Positions 35,275 through 42,684 of a stretch of DNA of 64,000 bases are shown here, in pieces. The stretch lies in contig NZ_MPIN01000002.1 in the NCBI RefSeq assembly GCF_001887355.1, forward strand, positions 558,001 to 622,000, in the 5' to 3' direction. This DNA comes from Cystobacter ferrugineus. GTDB taxonomy: Bacteria > Myxococcota > Myxococcia > Myxococcales > Myxococcaceae. Each line of letters begins with the position of its first letter. Positions within the stretch are counted from its first letter, which is position 1. Under the pieces are notes generated by a model. It was not told the origin of the DNA. It did not search any database and was given only the letters and a program-made list of their open reading frames with translations. The position numbers and the translations under genes are program-made.

Positions 35275-36048
35275 ATGAAGATCGCTGCCTGGAACGTGAA
35301 CTCCGTCCGCGCCCGGCTGGACCGGCTGGTGGAGTGGTTGAAGAACGCTCAGCCCGACGTGGTGTGCCTGCAGGAGTTGAAGTGCACCGATGCCGAGTTT
35401 CCGCGGGAGGCCGTGCTGGAGGCGGGCTACCACGCGGCGGTGCACGGGCAGAAGACGTACAACGGGGTGGCCATCCTGGCGCGCACGCCGCCCCAGGACG
35501 TGGTGAGTGGCCTGTCCGACGGGGTGGAGGACTCGCACGCGCGGGTGATCGCCGCCACGGTGGACGGGGTGCGGGTGGTGAGCGTGTACGCACCCAACGG
35601 GCAGCAGGTGGACTCGCCCGCGTATGTCTACAAGCTGGAGTTCTACGCGCGGCTGCGGCGCTACCTGGACACGCGGCACAAGCCGGACGAGCCGCTCGCG
35701 CTCTGCGGGGACTGGAACGTGGCGCCCGAGGACATCGACGTGTGGGATCCGGTGGCGTGGCAGGGGCAGACGCTCTTCACCGAGAAGGAGAAGGCGGCGT
35801 GGCGGGAGCTGTGCGCCTTCGGCCTGACGGACACGTTCCGCTCGCTGTACCCGGCCGAGAAGAAGTTCAGCTGGTGGGACTACCGGATGCTGGCCTTCCA
35901 GAAGAACCAGGGCGTGCGCATCGACCACGTGCTCGCGACCGGGCCGCTGGTGAAGCGGCTGACGGCGGCGGGGGTGGATCGCGAGGCGCGCAAGGGCAAG
36001 CAGCCCTCGGACCACGCGCCGGTGTGGGCCGAGTTCAAGGCCGGCTGA
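35275..36048 (+). CDS. xth: Exodeoxyribonuclease III
   Basis: A 257-residue Mg-dependent AP endonuclease/3'-5' exonuclease for base-excision repair. The endonuclease/exonuclease/phosphatase motifs are all visible: MKIAAWNVNSVRARL, VCLQELKCTDAEFP (catalytic Glu), VYAPNGQ, CGDWNVAPEDIDV, WWDYRMLAF, RIDHVLATGPL and the terminal SDHAPVWAEF with the active-site Asp-His. ATG 35275 matches the family start. Confidence 0.95.
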   Translation: MKIAAWNVNSVRARLDRLVEWLKNAQPDVVCLQELKCTDAEFPREAVLEAGYHAAVHGQKTYNGVAILARTPPQDVVSGLSDGVEDSHARVIAATVDGVRVVSVYAPNGQQVDSPAYVYKLEFYARLRRYLDTRHKPDEPLALCGDWNVAPEDIDVWDPVAWQGQTLFTEKEKAAWRELCAFGLTDTFRSLYPAEKKFSWWDYRMLAFQKNQGVRIDHVLATGPLVKRLTAAGVDREARKGKQPSDHAPVWAEFKAG

Positions 36049-36080
36049 GTGTTCAGGGCGCCAGGCGCTCGGGGCTCAGC
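36044..36080. terminator. Hairpin spanning the stops of xth and the FmdE-like gene
   Basis: GCTGAG (36044-36049) pairs with CTCAGC (36075-36080); an inner GCGC-CAG-GCGC adds stability. Both stop codons lie in the arms, as at 7015-7036. Confidence 0.45.
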
Positions 36081-36591
36081 GGACTTCCTCGAAGACCTCG
36101 GCATCGGGCAGGGTGAGGACCTCCCGGCCCGCCTCGGCCAGCCGTTCCCGGGGCAGGTCCCGGTAGCGCTCCACGAAGCCCGCGGTGGGCCGCAGCGTGA
36201 CGACGTCGCCGGTCGAGCGGCGGCGGTAGGTGGTCGCCACGCGTGAAGGGTCCGGTTCGTCCACGAGCGCCAGGTTGAGCTTGCCCAGGCTCGCGCCGGT
36301 GGCCGCCGCCGCGCCATCCGCGATGCAGGTGTATTGCACCTTCGCGGGAGCGTGGTGTGCCACCTCCAGGTCGAAGCTGCCCGCCTTCAACCCGAGCCGC
36401 TGCAGCGCGGATTGCCCCATGCGGTAGCCCGCCACCACCCAGGGGCCCGCGCCTCCATGGACGACGGTGATGCGGGCCAGCGCGGCCTCGGTGGAGTCCG
36501 CCGGGGCGGCGGATGGGGAAGGGGCCACGGGGCGTGAGGCCGCGCAGCCAGACAGCAGGAAGGAACAGAGCAGCAGGGAAGCAGTGCGCAT
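36076..36591 (-). CDS. FmdE-like lipoprotein
   Basis: A 171-residue lipoprotein (lipobox SFLLSGC) whose mature part resembles the FmdE family, first named from formylmethanofuran dehydrogenase. GPWVVAGYRMGQSALQRLG matches the GxRMG-type block, and VQYTCIADGAAAATGASLGK matches the CxxDAxxxxTG block. The usual metal-binding HGHxCPG is replaced by HGGAGPW, so one metal site is probably lost. Related envelope proteins exist in many bacteria without methanofuran. The function is unknown. Confidence 0.65.
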   Translation of the reverse strand: MRTASLLLCSFLLSGCAASRPVAPSPSAAPADSTEAALARITVVHGGAGPWVVAGYRMGQSALQRLGLKAGSFDLEVAHHAPAKVQYTCIADGAAAATGASLGKLNLALVDEPDPSRVATTYRRRSTGDVVTLRPTAGFVERYRDLPRERLAEAGREVLTLPDAEVFEEVR

Positions 36592-36662
36592 GGGCGCGCA
36601 TTCTCGCGCGGAAGTGCGCGCTTCAGGTGATTCCCTTGGAGTCTGTCTAGAGTAGCGCCGCC

Positions 36663-37592
36663 ATGGACACGCTCCCGCGGTTCCTCCTCTCCGAATCTCC
36701 CCACCCGGCCCCGCTCGGCTCCGTCGAGGACTGGTGGAAGCAGCACCTGCGGCTGGCCCTGAGCTTCTCCCTCCCGGTGGACGTGGCGCTGGCCGCGGGG
36801 TTCCGCGCCGACCGCCTGGGGTACGCGTTCGCCTCGGGCTACCACTCGGCCATCCGCTCCCTGCTCCCGGGCCTGCCGCGCGAACACCGCTACGCGTTGT
36901 GCGCCACCGAGTCCGGGGGCGGTCATCCCGCCGCCATGCAGACGCGCCTCTCGGGCCCGGAGTCGGGACCCTGGCGTCTGGACGGCACCAAGACCTTCGT
37001 CACCCTGGGCCACGCGGCGGACGAGCTGCTGGTGGTGGCCAGCGAGGGCCAGGACGAGGGCGGACGCAACCGGCTGCGGTTGGTGCGCCTGGACGCGCGC
37101 CGCGCGGGAGTGACGCTCACGGAGCTTCCACCGCCGCCCTTCGTCCCGGAGGTGCCCCACGCGGAGCTGCGCCTGGAGGGCGTGGCGGTGGAGCTTGGCG
37201 AGGTGCTTCCCGGGGATGGCTACGCGCGCTTCCTCAAGCCCTTCCGCACGGTGGAGGACTGCCATGTGTTCGCGGCGGTGCTCGGCTGGCTCCTCCAGGT
37301 GGCGCGGCGCTCGGGCTGGCCGGACGAGGTGCGCGAGGGACTGCTCGCCCTGGCGGTGATGATGCGGGGGCTCGCCCAGATGGATCCGGCGTCCCCCGAG
37401 GTCCACCTGGCGCTCGGAGGGGCGATCGGCCTGTTCCGCGAGCGCGTGGCGTCGTTGGATCCGCTCTGGACCCAGGTGGATGCGCCGACGCGCGAGCGCT
37501 GGGCGCGGGATCGTCCGCTGCTCCAGATCGCCGGGAAGGTGCGGGCCCTGCGCCTCGAGGCCGCCCGGCGGAGCCTCTCCGGACGCGGGTGA
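36663..37592 (+). CDS. Acyl-CoA dehydrogenase-like protein
   Basis: A 309-residue flavoprotein-like protein. The middle domain is recognisable: RYALCATESGGGHPAAMQTR, then WRLDGTKTFVTLGHAADELL (the KxFxT-type FAD/substrate region). It is shorter than standard acyl-CoA dehydrogenases (about 380) and the C-terminal helical domain is weak, with no clear catalytic Glu. A redox function on acyl substrates is plausible but unproven. It is followed 102 bp later by a GMC oxidoreductase on the same strand. Confidence 0.65.
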   Translation: MDTLPRFLLSESPHPAPLGSVEDWWKQHLRLALSFSLPVDVALAAGFRADRLGYAFASGYHSAIRSLLPGLPREHRYALCATESGGGHPAAMQTRLSGPESGPWRLDGTKTFVTLGHAADELLVVASEGQDEGGRNRLRLVRLDARRAGVTLTELPPPPFVPEVPHAELRLEGVAVELGEVLPGDGYARFLKPFRTVEDCHVFAAVLGWLLQVARRSGWPDEVREGLLALAVMMRGLAQMDPASPEVHLALGGAIGLFRERVASLDPLWTQVDAPTRERWARDRPLLQIAGKVRALRLEAARRSLSGRG

Positions 37593-37694
37593 CTCGCCGC
37601 GCCAGGGCCGCACGAATACCCTCCAGGCGGGCAGCGGAGCGCGTTCGTCCGAGGCCCGATAGGGTGTAAGTCATCCCGGTATGGGGAGGACCTG

Positions 37695-39338
37695 ATGGAG
37701 TTCGATTGCGACTGGCTCATCATCGGCTCGGGCTTTGGCGGGAGCGTGAGTGCCCTGCGCCTGACGGAGAAGGGCTACCGGGTGGTGATGCTGGAGAAGG
37801 GTCGCCGCCTGGAGGGCAAGGACTTCCCCGAGACGAACTGGAACTTGAAGAAGTGGCTGTGGATGCCGGCGCTCGGCTGGCGCGGCCTCTTCAAGATGAC
37901 CTTCTTCCGCCACGTCACGGTGCTCTCCGGCGTGGGCGTGGGCGGCGGCTCGTTGGTGTACGCCAACACGCTGCCCATCCCGAAGGATGACTTCTTCCAG
38001 TCGCGCTCCTGGGGTGGGCTCGCGGACTGGAAGACGGAGCTGGCGCCGCACTACGACACCGCGCGCCGGATGCTCGGGGCCACGGTGAATCCGCTGCGCA
38101 CCCTGCCCGATCAGATCGTCCAGCAGGTGGGCAAGGAGATGGGCCGCGAGGACTTCCAGCCCGCCACGGTCGCCGTCTACTTCGGACAGCCCGGGGTGAC
38201 GGTGCCAGACCCCTACCACGGGGGCGAGGGCCCCAGCCGCACCGGCTGCAACTCGTGTGGCGGGTGCATGACGGGCTGCCGCTTCAACGCGAAGAACTCG
38301 CTCGACAAGAACTACCTCTACCTCGCGGAGAAGCGCGGCCTCACGATCCACGCGGACACGGAGGCCACCTGGGTCCGCCCCCTGCCCGGCGGTGGGTACG
38401 AGGTGAAGGCCATCGAGGGCACCTCGCGCGCATCCCGCCGCGAGCGGCGCTTCACGGCGCGCCAGGTCATCTTCTCGGGTGGCGTGCTCGGCACGGTGGA
38501 GCTGCTGCTCAAGCTCAAGGCGCACCCGGACGGACTGCCCCGGCTCTCGGAGCGCGTGGGCGACTGCGTGCGCACCAACTCCGAGTCACTCATTGGCGTG
38601 GTGGCCGGCAAGCGCTTCCAGGGCGAGGACCTGTCCCGGGGCATCGCCATCGGGTCCATCCTCCACACCGATGAACATTCGCACCTGGAGCCGGTGCGCT
38701 ACGCGGCGGGCTCGGACTTCTTCCGCACCCTCATGGCGCCTCACGTGGGGGGCACCACCGCGCTGTCTCGGCTGGCGGGCCTGCTGGGTCTCGCCTTGCG
38801 CCACCCGCTCAAGCTGGTGCGCGCCTGGTTCACCCGCGACTTCGCCCGGCGCTCGATGATCCTCCTCTATATGCGCACGCTGGATGGGCACCTGCGCATG
38901 CGCCGGGGCCGAGGCCTGTTCACCGGAGGGCGCAAGGGCGTGCTCACCAGCCTCGCGGAGGGACCGGCCCCGAGCGCCTACATCCCCGAGGCCACGGAGC
39001 TCGCCCACCGGGTGGCGGAGAAGCTGGACGGAATGCCCATGAACATGGCTTCCGAGACGCTGATGGGCATCCCCACCACCGCGCACATCCTCGGAGGCTG
39101 CTGCATGGGCAGCTCCCCCGAGACGGGGGCCATCGACTCCCAGCATCGCCTCTTCGGCTATGACGGGCTCTACGTCATCGACGGCGCGGCCATCTCCGCC
39201 AATCCGGGCGTCAACCCCTCGCTCACCATCACCGCGCTCGCCGAGCGCGCCATGACCTTCATTCCCGCCCGGCGGCGGGTGGAGTCCAGCGAGGAGATGA
39301 CGCGACCCGCCACGCACCGCTCGGCCGTGGGGGCCTGA
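37695..39338 (+). CDS. GMC-family oxidoreductase (cholesterol-oxidase-like)
   Basis: A 547-residue FAD enzyme. The Rossmann motif is at the very start (WLIIGSGFGGSVSALRLTEK); GVGVGGGSLVYANTLP is the second flavin block; the C-terminal HILGGCCMGSSPETGAIDSQ and DGAAISANPGVNPSLTITAL are typical of the cholesterol-oxidase branch. A striking Cys cluster CNSCGGCMTGCRFNAK (about 190-205) resembles an iron-sulfur or zinc loop. No signal peptide is present, so it is probably intracellular. The substrate is likely a sterol or alcohol, not determined. Confidence 0.85.
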   Translation: MEFDCDWLIIGSGFGGSVSALRLTEKGYRVVMLEKGRRLEGKDFPETNWNLKKWLWMPALGWRGLFKMTFFRHVTVLSGVGVGGGSLVYANTLPIPKDDFFQSRSWGGLADWKTELAPHYDTARRMLGATVNPLRTLPDQIVQQVGKEMGREDFQPATVAVYFGQPGVTVPDPYHGGEGPSRTGCNSCGGCMTGCRFNAKNSLDKNYLYLAEKRGLTIHADTEATWVRPLPGGGYEVKAIEGTSRASRRERRFTARQVIFSGGVLGTVELLLKLKAHPDGLPRLSERVGDCVRTNSESLIGVVAGKRFQGEDLSRGIAIGSILHTDEHSHLEPVRYAAGSDFFRTLMAPHVGGTTALSRLAGLLGLALRHPLKLVRAWFTRDFARRSMILLYMRTLDGHLRMRRGRGLFTGGRKGVLTSLAEGPAPSAYIPEATELAHRVAEKLDGMPMNMASETLMGIPTTAHILGGCCMGSSPETGAIDSQHRLFGYDGLYVIDGAAISANPGVNPSLTITALAERAMTFIPARRRVESSEEMTRPATHRSAVGA

Positions 39339-39367
39339 GCGCCTCGCGTGCTACGAAGCGGGGCCGC

Positions 39368-40309
39368 ATGATCTCCCTCCCGTCGAAACGAAGAGCGGGC
39401 GTGCTCGCCTGCGTGCTGCTGCTGGCCGCGGGCTGCGGCCTCGGCGATGCCCCCGGGACTCCGCGCCTCGTGGCGCATCGCTCCGGCTCGGGCAACTTCC
39501 CGGAGAACTCCCGCTCGGCCATCACCGCCGCCCTGCGCGAGGGCTATCCCTCCATCGAGGTGGACGTGGTCCTCACGCGCGATCGCATCCCCATCCTCTC
39601 GCATGATGCGTGGATCGATCCGGTGCTGTGCACCTATGCGCAAGGCCCGGGCGAAGCCGAGCCGCGCCGGCTGCCCGAGGACTCGCGCTGGCCCATCCAG
39701 GACTTCACGCTCGAGGAACTGCAGCGGGACTTCCGCTGCGGTGGCCTGGGCGATCCCACCAAGCCCGAGGCGCAGCGGGTGGCGGACACGTACGTCACCT
39801 TCGACGAGCTGCTCTCGCTGATGAAGGGCCACCCGGACACGGTGCTCCAGTTCGACATCAAGCAGGACCCCGCGTACACGCAGTCCCCCGAGGTCTTCGC
39901 CGACGAGATCCTCCGCCGGTGGAACGCGGCGGTGTTGCCCAACCGCTTCTTCATCACCTCCACCCGGGGCGCGCTGCTCAAGGCGTTCCAGGCGCGCCAG
40001 GACATGGAGGCGCTGCTCATCTGGCCGGAGCTGCGCAAGGACTCGAACGCCACCGTGACGGCCATCCTCAACGAGTTGCAGCGTCAGGTGGGCGTGAAGG
40101 ATCTCATCCAGCTCACGCGCGACGCGGGGGCGGATGGCATCGCCGTGGCGTACCAGGTGGCGGATCGCGCCGCGCTGGAGTCCGTGCGGAGCGCCGGGTT
40201 CAAGACGGCCGTGTGGACGGCCAACACCGAGGCCCAGCTCTCCCTGTTCTGCCGCTGGCCCCTGGACTACCTCATCACCGACTACGTGGAGCGTGCACCG
40301 TGCCGTTGA
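39368..40309 (+). CDS. Glycerophosphodiester phosphodiesterase-family lipoprotein
   Basis: A 313-residue lipoprotein (lipobox LLAAGC) with the GDPD barrel. Key residues are seen: the HR pair in LVAHRSGSGNFPENS, Glu/Asp in IEVDVVLTRD, and His in ILSHDAW. Lys in LQFDIKQD and the terminal VWTANTEAQ block complete it. The family hydrolyses glycerophosphodiesters to glycerol-3-phosphate plus an alcohol. It overlaps the following gene by 10 nt. Confidence 0.88.
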   Translation: MISLPSKRRAGVLACVLLLAAGCGLGDAPGTPRLVAHRSGSGNFPENSRSAITAALREGYPSIEVDVVLTRDRIPILSHDAWIDPVLCTYAQGPGEAEPRRLPEDSRWPIQDFTLEELQRDFRCGGLGDPTKPEAQRVADTYVTFDELLSLMKGHPDTVLQFDIKQDPAYTQSPEVFADEILRRWNAAVLPNRFFITSTRGALLKAFQARQDMEALLIWPELRKDSNATVTAILNELQRQVGVKDLIQLTRDAGADGIAVAYQVADRAALESVRSAGFKTAVWTANTEAQLSLFCRWPLDYLITDYVERAPCR

Positions 40310-40785
40310 CCCTCTCCCTGGTGGCCGCGGGTCTCACCCTGGCCGCCGCGCCCGTGCGCCTGGATCGCGTGGATCTGCTCAGCGAGGACGAGGGCACCTT
40401 CCTCAACTATGACCTGCCCCTGTTCTCGGCCTATGCGCCCATCACGGGCGGGCGCTTCCTCGAGCAGGTGAAGGTGGTGCTCTCCCTGCCGGTGAGTGGC
40501 CTGTACGCGGGGGCGTCCATCGCCTCGCAGTCGCTTTCCTACGAGGGGCCGTTGTGGCGCTCCCAGGATGGACGGGGCCTGTTCTGGGTGGGCAGTTTGC
40601 ACACGCGGCTGCTCATGCCCTACGGGGCGCATGCGGGCGTGGCGTGGCGCTTCGGCCTCATGCGCCTGGGCGTGGGCGCGAGCCTGTCCACCGAGGCCAC
40701 CTGGACCCGGCCGGAGTGGAGTCAGTGGCGGGTGTTGCCCGTGCTGGCGGTGGGCATCGGTCCCAACGTGGCTCCGGGGATGTAG
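40300..40785 (+). CDS. Small exported protein of unknown function
   Basis: A 161-residue protein beginning at GTG 40300, overlapping the GDPD gene by 10 nt. A short signal (LTLSLVAAGLTLAAAP) is followed by a mainly beta sequence: LPLFSAYAPITGGRFLEQVK, ASIASQSLSYEGPLW, LMRLGVGASLSTEATW. The alternating hydrophobic strands suggest an outer-membrane-associated or small barrel protein. I do not recognise a family. The overlap supports co-translation with the phosphodiesterase. Confidence 0.6.
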   Translation: MPLTLSLVAAGLTLAAAPVRLDRVDLLSEDEGTFLNYDLPLFSAYAPITGGRFLEQVKVVLSLPVSGLYAGASIASQSLSYEGPLWRSQDGRGLFWVGSLHTRLLMPYGAHAGVAWRFGLMRLGVGASLSTEATWTRPEWSQWRVLPVLAVGIGPNVAPGM

Positions 40786-40806
40786 CGGCCCGCTCCGGGG
40801 GAGGGC

Positions 40807-42684
40807 TCACTCCACTCGGATGCTCGTCCAGGGCTCGTAGAGCACCAGGCCCTTCGGCCCGCGCAGCCCCATCTGGTACCAGAGCACGTCGCGCGACAGC
40901 TTCGCGCGATCGCGCCCGAGGGACTCGCCGCAGTCGAAGGGTCCATCGAACGTCTGGAGCCGTGATTTCTCATTCGCGCGGAAGCGGCAGACCACCCGCC
41001 ATCCCTCGGGCGGCGGCGTGTCCAGCACGGGCCGCAGGAGCACCTCGTGCTCGGTGGGTTCCACGGCCGCGCGGGGACGGGGGAGTGACGTGATCAGCTC
41101 TTGATGGCGCGCCACCTGCTCGTCCAGCGAGGCGAAGAAGTCATCGAACACCTGGGACAGATCGATGCCCGCCGTCTGGAACGCGTCCTGCCAGAGCAGG
41201 GCCTCCTGGAGACCCTCGGGGGCATCCTTCCTCCCGAGCGCCGCGAGCACGCGTGCCGGAGCGCCGTCCCCGTGCCGCCGAACCAACGCCTCGACGAAGG
41301 CGCGTCCGAGCGGATACACCCAGTTCGCGTCCCGCTCGGCCGCGAGCCTGTCGGGAGCGAGCAACTCCTCGGTCTTCACCTCGCGCCGGGCGCGGGCGGT
41401 GGCGGCGAGCCAGTGGTACTCCTCCAGCGCGTCGGGTGGGCGGAAGAAGCGGTACTCCACGTAGGTGGCGAGTCCCTCGGCGAACAGGTGCATGTCGGCC
41501 AGGTGGGGAGTGGCCTCCGGTCCCACGATGCGCTGGGAGAGCACGTGCGTCGTCTCGTGTCCGAGCACGGCGAGCGCTTCCTCGTCGGAGGAGAGGTTCT
41601 CGAGGCCCATGCGCAACGTGTTCCAGTAGGCCGTGCCCGCCGTGTGCCGCATGCTTCCACCGAGGTCCGCGCGGAGGGGCTCGCCCGAGTCGACTCCCAG
41701 GAAGGCGCGCACCTTCTCGAAGGAGGCGTCGGCTCCCCGCAGGAGGGGCTCGGCGCGCTGGCGCAGGCTGGCGGGGTAGGTGAACTGGTAGTGCCGGGTG
41801 TCGGCCTGGGCGCTGGCGCTGGTGGGGAACTCCACCCGGACCTCCTCGCCGCTCGTGGCCGTCTCGTCATCGGCGCCTCCCCAGCGCATGAACACCGCGA
41901 AGAACAGTCCCACGGTGGTGACGGAGGCCAGCACCCCCAGCCAGGAGCCCTGGAGCCGCTGTTGCGCGGCGGCGAGCAGCCGCTCTCCCCAGCCGAGGAA
42001 CTGCGCCAGGGCGAGGGCGAGCAGGGCCGCGGTGACGGAGAGCTGGAGGAGCAGGGCCTCCACGGGCCAGCGCCAGTGGTTTCCCTCGAACACGGGCGCG
42101 GTGAGGCGGAGCGGGTTGAGGGCGGACCACCAGGGGGCCCGGTCCTCGAGCAGGCCCTGGGCGAGCATCAGCACGGCGAGCAGGGTCCAACACAGCCGGC
42201 GCAAGGGAGCCAGGGCCAGGCCGAGGGCGAGCACGGAGAGCGCCTGCACGACGCGCAGCACGATCGCCATGCCGATGACGTCCAGGTGCAGGCCGGGCTC
42301 GAGCGAGGTGCGTGACAGGGCCTGTTCGAGAAGCGTCCAGGCCGTCATCCCGAGCGGGTACACGAGCACGGTGGCGAGCGCGACGAGCACCTTGATCCAG
42401 AAGAGCGTCCAGCGCGAGGTGGGCAGGGCGTCGAGGAACTCCAACGTGCGGTCGTCCTGTTCCCGCACGAGCAGCCCGCTGCCGAGCGCGAAGGCGAGGA
42501 GGAAGGTGAGCACGGACAGGTCATCGTCCGGCTCGAAGCGCTCCGGGAGACTCACCGCGTAGGGGGAGAAGCCCAGGGGCGCCTCCCACAGCGCGGAGAG
42601 CACGTTGAGCAGGAGGAGGAAGAGCGCGAGCCCGAGGAACGGCCGTTGATCGCGCGCTTCCTTGGCGACGAGGGGGCGGATCAT
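40807..42684 (-). CDS. ABC-2 permease fused to a gluzincin-type metallopeptidase
   Basis: A 625-residue protein. Residues 1-270 are an ABC-2-type membrane domain with about six helices (LGLALFLLLLNVLSALW; VLVALATVLVYPLGMTAW; LLLQLSVTAALLALALAQFL; SVTTVGLFFAVFMRW). Residues 290-570 form a peptidase-MA/M1-like domain: His376-Glu377-x-x-His380 in LGHETTHVL, with the third ligand Glu403 in LFAEGLATYVEY, spacing as in gluzincins. The ABC ATPase at 44525 and the paralogous permease at 42681 complete the transporter. The peptidase should face outside and may process the exported substrate (inference). It overlaps the previous gene by 4 nt. Confidence 0.85.
   Translation of the reverse strand: MIRPLVAKEARDQRPFLGLALFLLLLNVLSALWEAPLGFSPYAVSLPERFEPDDDLSVLTFLLAFALGSGLLVREQDDRTLEFLDALPTSRWTLFWIKVLVALATVLVYPLGMTAWTLLEQALSRTSLEPGLHLDVIGMAIVLRVVQALSVLALGLALAPLRRLCWTLLAVLMLAQGLLEDRAPWWSALNPLRLTAPVFEGNHWRWPVEALLLQLSVTAALLALALAQFLGWGERLLAAAQQRLQGSWLGVLASVTTVGLFFAVFMRWGGADDETATSGEEVRVEFPTSASAQADTRHYQFTYPASLRQRAEPLLRGADASFEKVRAFLGVDSGEPLRADLGGSMRHTAGTAYWNTLRMGLENLSSDEEALAVLGHETTHVLSQRIVGPEATPHLADMHLFAEGLATYVEYRFFRPPDALEEYHWLAATARARREVKTEELLAPDRLAAERDANWVYPLGRAFVEALVRRHGDGAPARVLAALGRKDAPEGLQEALLWQDAFQTAGIDLSQVFDDFFASLDEQVARHQELITSLPRPRAAVEPTEHEVLLRPVLDTPPPEGWRVVCRFRANEKSRLQTFDGPFDCGESLGRDRAKLSRDVLWYQMGLRGPKGLVLYEPWTSIRVE

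Noticed and set aside
31049-35278. A very long plus-strand open frame (about 1400 codons) opposite PBP1A and its neighbours
   Set aside because: It is antisense to well-recognised genes, has Arg/Gly/His-rich composition typical of GC-rich shadow frames and shows no domain.
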